This document shows, in pieces, positions 27,266-36,091 of a DNA stretch of 64,000 bases. A program made the position numbers and the translations under genes. The notes below the pieces were generated by a model. That model was not told where the DNA came from. It made no database searches and saw nothing but the letters and a program-made list of their open reading frames with translations. Source of the DNA: Flavobacteriaceae bacterium MAR_2010_72 (GTDB lineage: Bacteria > Bacteroidota > Bacteroidia > Flavobacteriales > Flavobacteriaceae); contig QXCW01000002.1 of assembly GCA_003550275.1 (NCBI GenBank), positions 1,054,001 to 1,118,000 on the forward strand, given 5' to 3'. The first letter of the stretch is position 1. Every line of letters starts with the position of its first letter.

Positions 27266-28537
27266 ATGAAATCAACAATCAAACTAGCACTTCTTGCAAT
27301 AGTATTATCTTTTGGCTTAAGTGCATATGCTCAAAAAAGTAGAAGTTTAGACAATTATCGACAACCAGATCAAAATGGTATAAATGTCTATGAAAGCCCA
27401 AAAGATACAACCGCAACTTTTGATGGTGTAAAAGTTAGGATAGGAGGGTCTTCTACGCTTCAATTTCAGGCCATTGACAATGAAAATTCTGGAGCTATTC
27501 CTTTGACAAAAATAGGTAGCAACTTTAATCTAGCCACTGCTAATTTAGATTTGGATGTTGCACTTTATGATGGGGTTAGAATGCATTTAAGAACCTATTT
27601 GTCTTCTAGACATCATCCAGAACCTTACGTTAAAGGAGGCTACTTTCAAATAGATAAACTTAATTTTATAAGTGAAGGATTTTTGGAAGATTTTATGAAA
27701 CATGCTACAATTAAAATTGGACACATGGAAAACAATTATGGTGATGCACACTTTAGAAGAAGCGATAATGCCCAAACAATTTACAACCCTTTTGTTGGTA
27801 ACTTAATTATGGATTCATTTACAACAGAAGTAGGTGCTGAATTATATTACCGATGTGATAGCGGATTTTTAGGTATGGTTGGGTTCTCAAATGGTAAATT
27901 AAACCAAAGTGTTAAAGAATCTAATGGAACTACTGGAGGTGCAGCGTTTTTGGCTAAACTAGGTTATGATAAACAAATTAATGATGATTTTAGATTTAGA
28001 GTTACCGGATCTTTGTATAATACAGGTTATGCACCAAGAGTTTATCTATACACTGCAGATAGAACAGGTTCTAGATATTACAGTGTCATGCAAGACGCAA
28101 CAGCATCTAGTGACAATTTTAGATCTGGACGTTTTGATCCTGAATTTAGAAACAAGATTACCGCTATAATGGTTAATCCATTCATAAAATATGGTGGGTT
28201 GGAGTTTTTTGGAACCGTTGAATTAACTTCTGGGCGTTCTTTAAGCGAAACAGATAGAAGAAAAGCTGAACAATATGCTGGAGAAGTCATTTACCGATTT
28301 GGGAGTACAGAAAACTTCTATCTAGGGACTCGATATAACACTGTAAGTGCTGAATTGACAAGTGGTGATGATATAACAATCGATAGATTTCAACTAGGCG
28401 CTGGGTGGTTTATGACTAAAAATATTCTATTGAAAGCAGAATATGTTACTCAAAATTATAAAGATTATCCAGTTGGAAATCTCCTAGAAGACGGAAAGTT
28501 TAATGGACTTACTTTAGAGGCTGCAATAAGCTTTTAA
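27266..28537 (+). CDS. Outer-membrane porin-like beta-barrel protein
   Basis: 423 residues with a signal peptide ending AYAQ (about residue 23). The rest consists of alternating amphipathic strands rich in Tyr, Phe and Gly (for example RMHLRTYLSSRH, FRFRVTGSLYN, NFYLGTRYNTVSAEL) and ends with the barrel-closing motif EAAISF. No plug domain is visible, so this is a passive channel or adhesion barrel rather than a TonB-dependent receptor. It sits between two YceI genes on the same strand, 38 and 102 bases from them. Substrate unknown. Confidence 0.8.
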   Translation: MKSTIKLALLAIVLSFGLSAYAQKSRSLDNYRQPDQNGINVYESPKDTTATFDGVKVRIGGSSTLQFQAIDNENSGAIPLTKIGSNFNLATANLDLDVALYDGVRMHLRTYLSSRHHPEPYVKGGYFQIDKLNFISEGFLEDFMKHATIKIGHMENNYGDAHFRRSDNAQTIYNPFVGNLIMDSFTTEVGAELYYRCDSGFLGMVGFSNGKLNQSVKESNGTTGGAAFLAKLGYDKQINDDFRFRVTGSLYNTGYAPRVYLYTADRTGSRYYSVMQDATASSDNFRSGRFDPEFRNKITAIMVNPFIKYGGLEFFGTVELTSGRSLSETDRRKAEQYAGEVIYRFGSTENFYLGTRYNTVSAELTSGDDITIDRFQLGAGWFMTKNILLKAEYVTQNYKDYPVGNLLEDGKFNGLTLEAAISF

Positions 28538-28575
28538 TAAGAATATTTCAAATTGAGTTAGACTAATTTGAACAA

Positions 28576-28618
28576 AAGGCAAGCCTCACTAATTTAAAAT
28601 TAAAATGAGGTTTGCCTT
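28576..28618 (+). terminator. Hairpin between porin-like gene and second YceI gene
   Basis: AAGGCAAGCCTCA pairs with TGAGGTTTGCCTT over 13 positions (one G-T). It lacks a long T run, so it may act as an attenuator or an RNA-processing/stability element that lowers expression of the second YceI gene. Confidence 0.6.
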
Positions 28619-28639
28619 ACAATTTAAAAAGAATCACTA

Positions 28640-29251
28640 ATGAAAAGGGGTAGACTAACGTTTGTAAAAAGGTTTTTATTGGTTTGCATTGGAGTAGCAA
28701 TGTTAGCTTTTACAAGTGCTGTTTTTGAGCAGAAAGCCTCTGTATTGATTGCTCCGAATAGCGAATTACTCATTAAGGGTAAGACTAATATTAATACATT
28801 TAAGTGCAAATTTAATATCAATAAAATTGTAAATCCAATTCCCCTTTATTATGAAATAGTTGATGATAAAATGTTATTTCATGAGGCGAAATTGGTGTTA
28901 GCTAATACGTGTTTTGATTGTGGAAGTAATGTTATTAATAAGGATTTTAGAGAGTTATTGAAAACAGATGAATATCCTGAAATTTCATTAAAACTCAAGG
29001 AAATTCATAAACTACCCAAATCAACTACTTCAATTAAAGCACACGTTCAAATAAGAATTGCCGGTAAATCTAGAACTTATACTGTACCACTGGAGATAAA
29101 TAATGATGAAACCATATGTGCTTCTGGAGTTTTAGGCTTAAATATTTGTGACTTCGATCTGGTTGCTCCTAAAAAAGCATTGGGATTGATAGTTGTTTCA
29201 GAAGATATAGAAATTCAATTTCAGCTTAATTTTAAAGCCCTGAAAAGATGA
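28640..29251 (+). CDS. YceI-family protein, copy 2
   Basis: 203 residues with an N-terminal hydrophobic segment (about 10-30, FLLVCIGVAMLAFTSAVF). A diverged YceI-like domain follows: LIKGKTNINTFKCKF, NKDFRELLKTDEYPEISLKLKEI, VQIRIAGKSRTYTVPLEI and LNICDFDLVAPKKALGLI. It contains five cysteines after the signal, unusual for a YceI protein, including CFDCG, which could form a disulfide or a metal site. It follows the porin gene after a hairpin and ends at a strong terminator. Confidence 0.82.
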   Translation: MKRGRLTFVKRFLLVCIGVAMLAFTSAVFEQKASVLIAPNSELLIKGKTNINTFKCKFNINKIVNPIPLYYEIVDDKMLFHEAKLVLANTCFDCGSNVINKDFRELLKTDEYPEISLKLKEIHKLPKSTTSIKAHVQIRIAGKSRTYTVPLEINNDETICASGVLGLNICDFDLVAPKKALGLIVVSEDIEIQFQLNFKALKR

Positions 29252-29255
29252 TAAT

Positions 29256-29286
29256 AAAAAGCCGAAACATACGTTTCGGCTTTTTT
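29256..29286. terminator. Bidirectional terminator between YceI copy 2 and GIN protein
   Basis: AAAAAGCCGAAAC pairs with GTTTCGGCTTTTT around loop ATAC, with T runs on both strands. It ends the plus-strand YceI cluster and the minus-strand GIN/PspC cluster. Confidence 0.9.
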
Positions 29287-29312
29287 ATTTTAACTTAAAT
29301 TAATGTTTAAAT

Positions 29313-30149
29313 TTATTTCGTTTTCTTTTGAAGCTTTACATTATCAATAAATTTATTAATCGTAATTTTTGGTGTCCCAAACAAATAAACTGAACTTGTT
29401 CCGGTGGCTTCAATGCTTATACTGTCCAATACTTCAATGTAGAGATCACTTGAAGTTTCGCAAATTGCTGTGCAGGTTTTGGTCGTAAAATTACTTCCAT
29501 TGAATTTAGAATTATTCTCGGTTCTAACCAGCGTATTTTCAGCAAAACCTTCAATATCGGCGTTTGCACGTTGATACAAGTCAAATTTAGACTCGGGAGC
29601 ATTAACCAAAGCGTCTAACTTACTATTATCGCTCAATTGCATTGTTGCCGACTTTGAGGAGACGTTGAGTTTTACTTTAGCTTTGTCCAAACTAACAAAA
29701 TCAAAGGTTTGGGCTTTTACATTTAAGTAGGCTTTTGATGAGCCAGATGTCTTTAACGTAGCATTTTTAAATTCTAGAGAGGTTAATGAACGCACCTCGC
29801 CATCATCACGTACCTCGATATGCTGAAGAGCATCATCATAATTAACTTTGATATTCATTCGTCTACTTGAGGTGATTCTTTTAGTAGTATTAAAAACCAA
29901 GACGCTATCTTTGACTTCAAAATTGATGTATTCATGCAAATTGTCATCAGTTTCAACTTCAACGGAAGGCCGTTTGTTATAAATAATTTCAACAGAAAAA
30001 TCTTCACCTACTACAATTCTATTAAAGGGATCAATGTAGGTTTGTTTTATGGTTACATTGCGATCTCCTTTTATTCTGTCATCATTTTGGGCTGTGATTG
30101 AAACTGCAGAAACCAAGCTAACGAATAAGGTAATAATGATTTTATTCAT
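29313..30149 (-). CDS. GIN (DUF2807) domain secreted protein, copy 1
   Basis: 278 residues. A signal peptide (cleavage after ITAQ, about residue 21) is followed by a right-handed beta-helix-like head-GIN domain: PFNRIVVGEDFSVEIIYNKR and VEVETDDNLHEYINFEVKDSVL, then short strand repeats of 19-22 residues. It is likely periplasmic or surface-exposed; the function of the family is unknown. It is the last gene of the cluster DUF4870, PadR, PspC, NTF2-like, GIN, GIN on the minus strand, where GIN domains typically accompany PspC-type membrane proteins. Confidence 0.85.
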   Translation of the reverse strand: MNKIIITLFVSLVSAVSITAQNDDRIKGDRNVTIKQTYIDPFNRIVVGEDFSVEIIYNKRPSVEVETDDNLHEYINFEVKDSVLVFNTTKRITSSRRMNIKVNYDDALQHIEVRDDGEVRSLTSLEFKNATLKTSGSSKAYLNVKAQTFDFVSLDKAKVKLNVSSKSATMQLSDNSKLDALVNAPESKFDLYQRANADIEGFAENTLVRTENNSKFNGSNFTTKTCTAICETSSDLYIEVLDSISIEATGTSSVYLFGTPKITINKFIDNVKLQKKTK

Positions 30150-30259
30150 CTTTAATAATTAATCGTGGGATAACAAATATAAAACAAAAACCATCCCAAA
30201 CCCGAAATTGGGCTTGAAATGGCTTAAAAAACAAGATTGGTTAGCCGTTTTAGTTAAAT

Positions 30260-30988
30260 TTATTGTTTGCTTATACTGCCAGAAACGCCGTCACTTTTAT
30301 CTATCTTTTCAGGATTTCCGTAGTACTTTATATCACCGCCACTTGAGGCTTTTGCAATAAGTTCTTTTGAAGTGTTTACGGTAATGTCTGCTCCACTACT
30401 TGCTTTAACGTGAGAAGTGACTGCATCTAAACTACCTGCTTTGATATCGCTCCCACTAGAAGCTTCAGCATAGAGCGTGTTGGTTTTTCCAGATAGTTTT
30501 AGATCACTTCCGCTAGATGAGCTACAGTTAATTCGTTCTGTATTAACATTGAGTTCCATATCGCTGCCACTAGATGTTGATAGTTCTAAACTTTCTGCAG
30601 CTATGGTGTTAGTACTATATACATCGCTACCACTGCTTGATGAAATAGAAGAAACCGATCTGAAGTTTACAAATACCTTTTGGGATTTTGATTGACGAAT
30701 ATTTTGATCGGCATATATTTTAAGCACATTATCTTTTATTTCGGTAACGATAATGTCCTGAAGGTTTTCGTCTGCTTCAACTTCAATAGTTTCGGTGTCG
30801 CTTTGGGTTAAATACACGTCCATACCGCGACTTACTTCAATTTTGTTGAAGTTGCCTTCAACGGTTCTGTCAACCGTAACGACATTGCCATTGCCACTTA
30901 TACCCGGACTCAAATTCATGTTGAAATCACAAGAGAACAGTAAGAATGTAAATAAGGTTGATACAATAATTTTTGTTAATGTTGTCAT
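30260..30988 (-). CDS. GIN (DUF2807) domain lipoprotein, copy 2, with SSGSD repeats
   Basis: 242 residues with a lipoprotein signal (FLLFSC, Cys20). The domain begins FNKIEVSRGMDVYLTQ and contains at least six copies of SSG(S/A/G)D spaced by about 18-22 residues (for example SSSSGSDVYS, STSSGSDMEL, SSSSGSDLKL, EASSGSDIKA, KASSGADITV, KASSGGDIKY). This fits one beta-helix turn per repeat with a stacked Ser/Asp ladder. It lies between the first GIN gene (110 bases) and the NTF2-like gene (38 bases). Probably membrane-anchored facing the periplasm or cell exterior. Confidence 0.87.
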   Translation of the reverse strand: MTTLTKIIVSTLFTFLLFSCDFNMNLSPGISGNGNVVTVDRTVEGNFNKIEVSRGMDVYLTQSDTETIEVEADENLQDIIVTEIKDNVLKIYADQNIRQSKSQKVFVNFRSVSSISSSSGSDVYSTNTIAAESLELSTSSGSDMELNVNTERINCSSSSGSDLKLSGKTNTLYAEASSGSDIKAGSLDAVTSHVKASSGADITVNTSKELIAKASSGGDIKYYGNPEKIDKSDGVSGSISKQ

Positions 30989-31026
30989 GATGTTTTGATT
31001 TTGATTAATTACTTGTTGATTGTTTA

Positions 31027-31524
31027 TTATATTTTATGATCGTAGCTTAATATTCTTTTGAGCTTCCATTGATCGTTTTCTAAAACCCATAAATGGATAA
31101 ATTTTGCAATACTGCCAGGTGTTTCTTTGCCTTCAAAACGTTCATAAAATCTGTGATTTCCATTTTGAATGGCGCCATATAGTTTATCGCCGTTATAAAG
31201 TGGATAAACTTTTAAACTCCCTTTAATTAATTCACGTCTAGCCCGGTATGGATTTGTCTTTTTGCAAATACCATTTTCCATGATGGTTATAAATTCTTTT
31301 TTTGAGTTCAATATACCAGACTTATCATGGTAGAATTCTAAATCTTCGGACGTTAACTTATTAAATTGACTAATGTCACAGGTATTAAATCCTACTTCAA
31401 AAAGTAAACTGTCATTAACTTTCAGGGTTTTAAACAATTCTGAATTCTCCTCTTCCTGCGCCTGAATGGTAAAACTTAAAGCAAATAAAAGCGCTAAAAT
31501 TAATTGGTGTTTAAACTGTTTCAT
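31027..31524 (-). CDS. Secreted NTF2-like protein
   Basis: 165 residues with a signal peptide ending IQAQ (about 22). The remaining sequence has the alternating helix and sheet pattern of SnoaL/NTF2-type folds (LFEVGFNTCDISQFNKLTSEDLEFYHDKSG and the C-terminal FIHLWVLENDQWKLKRILSYDHK strand pair). Such cone-shaped folds bind small ligands or act as scaffolds; no catalytic residues can be assigned. The start codon lies in a sequence (AATCAATCAAAAAATGAA) also seen just upstream of the PadR gene. Part of the PspC/GIN cluster. Confidence 0.75.
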   Translation of the reverse strand: MKQFKHQLILALLFALSFTIQAQEEENSELFKTLKVNDSLLFEVGFNTCDISQFNKLTSEDLEFYHDKSGILNSKKEFITIMENGICKKTNPYRARRELIKGSLKVYPLYNGDKLYGAIQNGNHRFYERFEGKETPGSIAKFIHLWVLENDQWKLKRILSYDHKI

Positions 31525-31614
31525 TTTTTGATTGATTACTGGTTCAAATATCTATTTTTTGAGTTGTGATTAGAAACTTAAATACCTGAACTGTTGTTTT
31601 TTAATGATGAGTTG

Positions 31615-33381
31615 TTAGTTGTCATCAGATGTGATTTCGATTCCGTTACTATCAATATTCACTTTTACAGCATCATCTTTAGCTTTTAGTCCTTTACTGT
31701 TTATTTCTAACTTTAGGCTGTCTTTTTTAAAGCGAATACCGTCTTCATCTATTTCCAACCCTGAATCATTGTCCTTTATTCTTACCTTAAAGTTGTCATC
31801 ACAATCCAAGCAAATAACATCGTTGTCAATAACTTGTAAGTAATGCTCTTCCATACCATTGTCTAGGATGTCTCTGTAATAGCTTGAGTTTCTGTGGAAC
31901 GAATAGGTGTTATCTTCAGCATAAAACACAAGGCCTTCGGGTAAATACAGAATAACTTCTACTTCCTGTTCTCCAAATTTGTTATCAAAATCGGTAGTGA
32001 GATACGAATCCAGTTCTAAATAATTTCCATTTAGAGCATAGTTGTAATTTATATTTTGGGCTCTAACTTTCGCTTTTTGATAATCGCTAGCGTGGGCACT
32101 TTTTTCAATACTAATGGATGCAACGCTATCTTTTGTTGATCTTACGATCAGACGAATGTCTGTTCTATAAATAACTTTGTTGTCGTTTTCATCATAAACC
32201 GTTTTGAAGAAACTACTGTGTCTTCCAAAATGCTTACTGTATGCCGAATTGCCTTTCATTCCGATTTTTAGGGTGTCAGCACTAGTGATATATAGTTGCT
32301 CGTTGCTGGTGACACTGGCATCATAAGCATGCTCACTAGCTTGTTTTACGCCAATAACAAACATTCCTATAATAGCGACTAACCAAATACCTAAGAGTGA
32401 AAATTTGGCAATGTTTCCTATAGATTTTAGATTGTTCACCAATATTTTCAAGCCTAAATAGAAGACGAAAAAGAATGGTATCCCAACAATAAATAAGGCA
32501 AGTAACGAGACTAACCATACAGGTGTATTGGCTGCGTTGGCAGCATCTACCAAATCAAAACCTGGAATATGAACCACATCGGCAACGCCAACAGTGAATA
32601 ATGCAATGATTAGACTTATTAATGTTACTGCACCTACTAGGATAAGTATAACACCTATGAACTTTGCAAATACGGTTAGAAAAAACATAATCACATCTCC
32701 AATTGTGTCAAAAAAAGTCTTTGAGGATGATTTTATTTTATTGCCTTGCTTGGGCAAATCCATGTTTTTTACGGTATCTGAAACGGTTTGAGATACGGTA
32801 TCAAACCCATCTTTGATTTTTTTTTCAATGTTACTGATGTTGACAGGCTCACCAGTCATGGTCAGTTTTTCAGCTGTTGTTACCGCTTCAGGAACTAGCA
32901 CCCAAAATAAGATATAAATGAGTATAAACGTTCCGCCAGAGCCTACTGTAAGTAAGATCCAGATTAGACGTACCCATACGGCTTCAATACCAAGATAATG
33001 CCCTAAACCAGATGCCACACCACCAACATAGGAGTTGTCAGTGTCCCTGAATAGTTTTTTGGATGAAGTTGATCTATGAGTAGATTTGCTTTTTGGCTCG
33101 TCGTCGAAAATTTCGTCATCTACTAAATAGTCTTCAGGTTGCCCCATAATGGCAATCACTTCATCTACTAGCTTGGTAGAAATAACTTGTTTTTCATTTT
33201 GAACGCGCTCACTAAAAAGTTCTGCTATACGAGCTTCAATGTCTGCAATAATTTCAGAACGGCCTTGAGAGTCTGTAAATGAACGTTTTATAGCCTCAAG
33301 ATAGCGCTGTAGTTTTATGTATGCATCTTCATCAATATGGAAGAATATACCTGCTAAATTTATGTTGACTGTTTTATTCAT
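31615..33381 (-). CDS. PspC-domain membrane protein
   Basis: 588 residues. The N-terminal cytoplasmic region (about 1-115) is followed by a PspC domain (KLFRDTDNSYVGGVASGLGHYLGIEAVWVRLIWIL, about 105-165) with its membrane helix. There are then several further membrane segments (about 235-365) and a long periplasmic beta-strand C-terminus (about 380-588) with repeated Asp-rich strands (DNDSGLEIDEDGIRFKKD, SKGLKAKDDAVKVNI). PspC proteins take part in phage-shock type envelope-stress sensing. The gene overlaps the PadR regulator (ATGA), so PadR very likely controls its own operon. Confidence 0.88.
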   Translation of the reverse strand: MNKTVNINLAGIFFHIDEDAYIKLQRYLEAIKRSFTDSQGRSEIIADIEARIAELFSERVQNEKQVISTKLVDEVIAIMGQPEDYLVDDEIFDDEPKSKSTHRSTSSKKLFRDTDNSYVGGVASGLGHYLGIEAVWVRLIWILLTVGSGGTFILIYILFWVLVPEAVTTAEKLTMTGEPVNISNIEKKIKDGFDTVSQTVSDTVKNMDLPKQGNKIKSSSKTFFDTIGDVIMFFLTVFAKFIGVILILVGAVTLISLIIALFTVGVADVVHIPGFDLVDAANAANTPVWLVSLLALFIVGIPFFFVFYLGLKILVNNLKSIGNIAKFSLLGIWLVAIIGMFVIGVKQASEHAYDASVTSNEQLYITSADTLKIGMKGNSAYSKHFGRHSSFFKTVYDENDNKVIYRTDIRLIVRSTKDSVASISIEKSAHASDYQKAKVRAQNINYNYALNGNYLELDSYLTTDFDNKFGEQEVEVILYLPEGLVFYAEDNTYSFHRNSSYYRDILDNGMEEHYLQVIDNDVICLDCDDNFKVRIKDNDSGLEIDEDGIRFKKDSLKLEINSKGLKAKDDAVKVNIDSNGIEITSDDN

Positions 33382-33719
33382 TTTTGTTTATTTTTTGATC
33401 TTGTTACTAGGTTAACTGCGTTTTGTAATTCACTCCAAGTACCGTTTAACTCATTGAGAAATAACTTTCCAGTTTCGGTTAAACCATAATACTTTCTTGG
33501 CGGGCCAGAGGTTGATTCTTCCCAACGGTAGTTGAGCAGACCGGCATTTTTAAGTCTTGTCAATAAAGGATAAATTGTACCTTCAACAACAAGCAGTTTT
33601 GCGTCTTTAAGAGTGTCTAATATCTCGGCCACGTAGGCATCTTCATCCTTAAGGACCGATAAAATGCAATATTCCAAGACCCCTTTACGCATCTGTGCTT
33701 TTGTGTTTTCTATCTTCAT
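33378..33719 (-). CDS. PadR-family transcriptional regulator
   Basis: 113 residues with the PadR winged-helix signature: GVLEYCILSVLKDEDAYVAEILDTL, VEGTIYPLLTRLKNAGLLNYRWEES, and GPPRKYYGLTETGKLFL. PadR proteins repress nearby genes and respond to small molecules or stress. The stop overlaps the PspC gene start by 4 bases. A possible 11-codon upstream frame (33716-33751, MNSSKFNLFKT) ends over the PadR start codon and could couple their translation. Confidence 0.92.
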   Translation of the reverse strand: MKIENTKAQMRKGVLEYCILSVLKDEDAYVAEILDTLKDAKLLVVEGTIYPLLTRLKNAGLLNYRWEESTSGPPRKYYGLTETGKLFLNELNGTWSELQNAVNLVTRSKNKQK

Positions 33720-33795
33720 GTTTTAAAGAGATTAAATTTTGAACTGTTCATTTTTTGATTGATTGATTGATGTTGATTGATGAAAAATGTGATGG

Positions 33796-34242
33796 TTATT
33801 TTAAAAAATTTATGGTTAATGGGTATTGATATAGTTCGCCATCTCTTGCTTTTAAGCTTGCCTTGATAATAAATACGATTTCAAAAATGAAGGCGATAAT
33901 GGCCAAGGCACCTAAAGCTCCTGTAAAATAGAGTAGTGGCGATGGCTTACTTAAACTGAAATGAAAATGATCAAAATCGTTGAAATCAAAAAAGTCTAAA
34001 CCATCAAAAAACTTGAAAAAGAAAAAGGGTATGCTTATAGCTCCAATTATTAGGGTGTATAATAAGATGCTAATTTGAAAATTAATAATCTGCTTGCCAT
34101 GGGCATCTACAAATTCCGATTTTTCTTTATTTGCTATCCAGAGTACAATTGGACCTATGAAATTTCCAAGTGGTATAATAAACCTCGAAAAGGTTGATAA
34201 ATGGATAAATGTTGCGATGTTTTTTTGGTGGTTGTCTAACAT
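33796..34242 (-). CDS. DUF4870 membrane protein
   Basis: 148 residues with three hydrophobic segments. The family pattern is visible: LSTFSRFIIPLGNFIGPIVLWIANKEKSEFVDAHGKQIINFQIS, where the PLG/GPI and VDAHGKQ..NFQ motifs are characteristic of DUF4870, then an acidic loop (LDFFDFNDFDHFHF) and a final helix. Function unknown; in Bacteroidota it is often found beside PspC/PadR genes, as here (76 bases upstream of padR). Confidence 0.87.
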   Translation of the reverse strand: MLDNHQKNIATFIHLSTFSRFIIPLGNFIGPIVLWIANKEKSEFVDAHGKQIINFQISILLYTLIIGAISIPFFFFKFFDGLDFFDFNDFDHFHFSLSKPSPLLYFTGALGALAIIAFIFEIVFIIKASLKARDGELYQYPLTINFLK

Positions 34243-34386
34243 GATTTCAAAACATATAATATTATCTTATGCAAATATATATCCAAAAAAAGGTATTATG
34301 CAAAACATAGTAGTATATTTTAACACAAATTTAACAATTAGTAATTGAATTATTTTTGATACTTTTAGTGTCAAATTAGAGCTACA

Positions 34387-34842
34387 ATGGAGATTACACC
34401 TGCAAAACTCAATACATTTTTATTGTTTAAATTACCGTCTGCCTATCTTACAGGTGTTCGTTTAAAATATTTAGACGAAAAGCAGGGCATTGTCACTGTA
34501 AAGTATAGATGGATCAATCAAAATCCCTTCAATTCCATGTTCTGGGCGGTACAGGGAATGGCAGCCGAATTAACTACTGGAGCATTGGTGATGTCTAAAA
34601 TCAAAAAAACGGGGCGTAATATTTCGATGTTGGTCGCCAATAATAATGCTTCCTTTTTAAAGAAAGCAACCGGACGTATTACCTTTAAATGTGAACAAGG
34701 CGATTTGGTTGATACGGCTATTGCCAAAGCTATAGAAACTGGTGAAGGTCAGGCCATATGGATGAATGCGATTGGAAGAAACGCTGATGGTATAGAGGTA
34801 TCAAACTTTAATTTTGAATGGACAATTAAAGTTAAAAGCTAG
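34387..34842 (+). CDS. DUF4442 hotdog-fold protein
   Basis: 151 residues. The sequence reads as a hotdog domain of the DUF4442/thioesterase-like group: LPSAYLTGVRLKYLDEKQGIVTVKYRWINQNPFNSMFWAVQGMAAELTTGAL, with the NPFNSMFWA segment in place of the catalytic helix. Substrate unknown, possibly an acyl-CoA or acyl carrier conjugate. No signal peptide, so cytoplasmic. It is divergent from the DUF4870 gene and is followed after 87 bases by the AIM24-like gene on the same strand. Confidence 0.82.
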   Translation: MEITPAKLNTFLLFKLPSAYLTGVRLKYLDEKQGIVTVKYRWINQNPFNSMFWAVQGMAAELTTGALVMSKIKKTGRNISMLVANNNASFLKKATGRITFKCEQGDLVDTAIAKAIETGEGQAIWMNAIGRNADGIEVSNFNFEWTIKVKS

Positions 34843-34929
34843 AATTTGGTGGATTTAAAGTTGTTTTGTCATGTAACAATTGACCGAACAAATCAACATA
34901 TATATGAATCAATAAATAAACTTAATAAA

Positions 34930-35730
34930 ATGGCAGCACACGAAATCGACTATCAAATTTTTGGTGAAGAAATGCAATATGTAGAAATAGAATTAGACCC
35001 TCAAGAAGGCGTTATTGCAGAATCTGGGAATTTTATGATGATGGATGATGGGATAAAAATGGAAACTATTTTTGGAGATGGATCCGAAAAGAATAAAGGC
35101 TTTTTAGGCTCCATACTTGGAGCAGGAAAGCGTATTTTAACCGGTGAGAGTCTCTTTATGACAGCGTTCTATAATGACCTTTCAGGAAAACGTAAAGTAT
35201 CATTTGCGTCACCTTATCCTGGTAAAATATTGGCGCTAGATTTAACCGAATATAGAGGCAAATTCATTTGTCAGAAGGATGCATTTCTCTGTGCAGCCAA
35301 AGGCGTTAGTATAGGTATAGAATTTAGTAAACGACTTGGACGAGGTCTATTTGGAGGGGAAGGATTTATCATGCAAAAATTAGAAGGAGACGGTATGGCT
35401 TTTGTTCATGCAGGCGGAACCATGGCGAAAAAAGTATTACAATCTGGAGAAACTTTACGAGTAGATACTGGTTGTATTGTAGGCTTTAGTCAAGATATAG
35501 ATTATGATGTTGAATTTGTTGGTGGAATTAAAAACACCATTTTTGGAGGTGAAGGCTTGTTCTTTGCGAAGTTAAGAGGTCCTGGTGTTGTATATATTCA
35601 GTCATTACCATTTAGCAGGTTAGCTGGTCGTGTTCTGGCTGCTGCACCAAAAGGTGGCGGTAAGGATAAAGGCGAAGGCAGTATTTTAGGGGGATTGGGC
35701 GATTTATTGGATGGCGACAATAGGTTTTAA
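34930..35730 (+). CDS. AIM24-like (TIGR00266) protein
   Basis: 266 residues from the ATG at 34930 ([20 protein letters not shown]). The longer frame opens with TTG at 34846 and adds 28 unconserved residues. The family is recognised by [56 protein letters not shown] and the repeated Gly-rich strands with [11 protein letters not shown], typical of the beta-helix AIM24 fold. The Gly-rich C-terminus ([19 protein letters not shown]) is usual. Cytoplasmic; precise function unknown. Confidence 0.9.
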   Translation: MAAHEIDYQIFGEEMQYVEIELDPQEGVIAESGNFMMMDDGIKMETIFGDGSEKNKGFLGSILGAGKRILTGESLFMTAFYNDLSGKRKVSFASPYPGKILALDLTEYRGKFICQKDAFLCAAKGVSIGIEFSKRLGRGLFGGEGFIMQKLEGDGMAFVHAGGTMAKKVLQSGETLRVDTGCIVGFSQDIDYDVEFVGGIKNTIFGGEGLFFAKLRGPGVVYIQSLPFSRLAGRVLAAAPKGGGKDKGEGSILGGLGDLLDGDNRF

Positions 35731-35864
35731 AACCAATTTTTGTGTTAATTTTTTTGATTTCTTTTAAAAGGAATTGATTTTTTTACTACATTTATTCAGA
35801 ATCAAAAATCTAAAGCCTATAGAATATCTCTACTTGATTTAACAAAAACCCTAAAAAATTAATT

Positions 35865-36062
35865 ATGGCAAGAGCAATGTTCGAGTACACTAAAACGGTA
35901 CTAAACAAAGTCAGTTTTGATGTAACGTTGTTCTGTAAGGAGGTTCAAAAAGCTATGCAGCGATTATTGCCTTATGAAATTGAAGAGCTTAAGATTTATA
36001 TTAAATCACTCATCTTACAGAACCCAGAACTAAATCAATGTTTAATCTATTTAAAAGCATAA
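35865..36062 (+). CDS. Small conserved-looking protein of unknown function (65 aa)
   Basis: 65 residues, MARAMFEYTKTVLNKVSF at the start, largely alpha-helical with two likely helices (about 5-35 and 38-62) and no signal peptide. A dedicated strong terminator follows immediately, and a 134-base upstream gap could hold its own promoter, so it is probably a real gene rather than a chance frame. I do not recognise a named family. It stands between an AIM24-like gene and oxyR, which is convergent. Confidence 0.7.
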   Translation: MARAMFEYTKTVLNKVSFDVTLFCKEVQKAMQRLLPYEIEELKIYIKSLILQNPELNQCLIYLKA

Positions 36063-36091
36063 AAAAGGCGACCATTTGGTCGCCTTTTTTT
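36061..36091. terminator. Bidirectional terminator between 65-aa gene and oxyR
   Basis: AAAAAAGGCGACC pairs with GGTCGCCTTTTTT around ATTT. The structure overlaps the last bases of both convergent genes. Confidence 0.9.

Noticed and set aside
33757-33785. GATT tandem repeats upstream of padR as a CRISPR-like or microsatellite element
   Set aside because: Only a few 4-base units with no spacers; ordinary simple sequence.
34846-34929. N-terminal extension of the AIM24-like protein from TTG
   Set aside because: The 28 extra residues have no family features and a good ATG with the conserved domain start follows.
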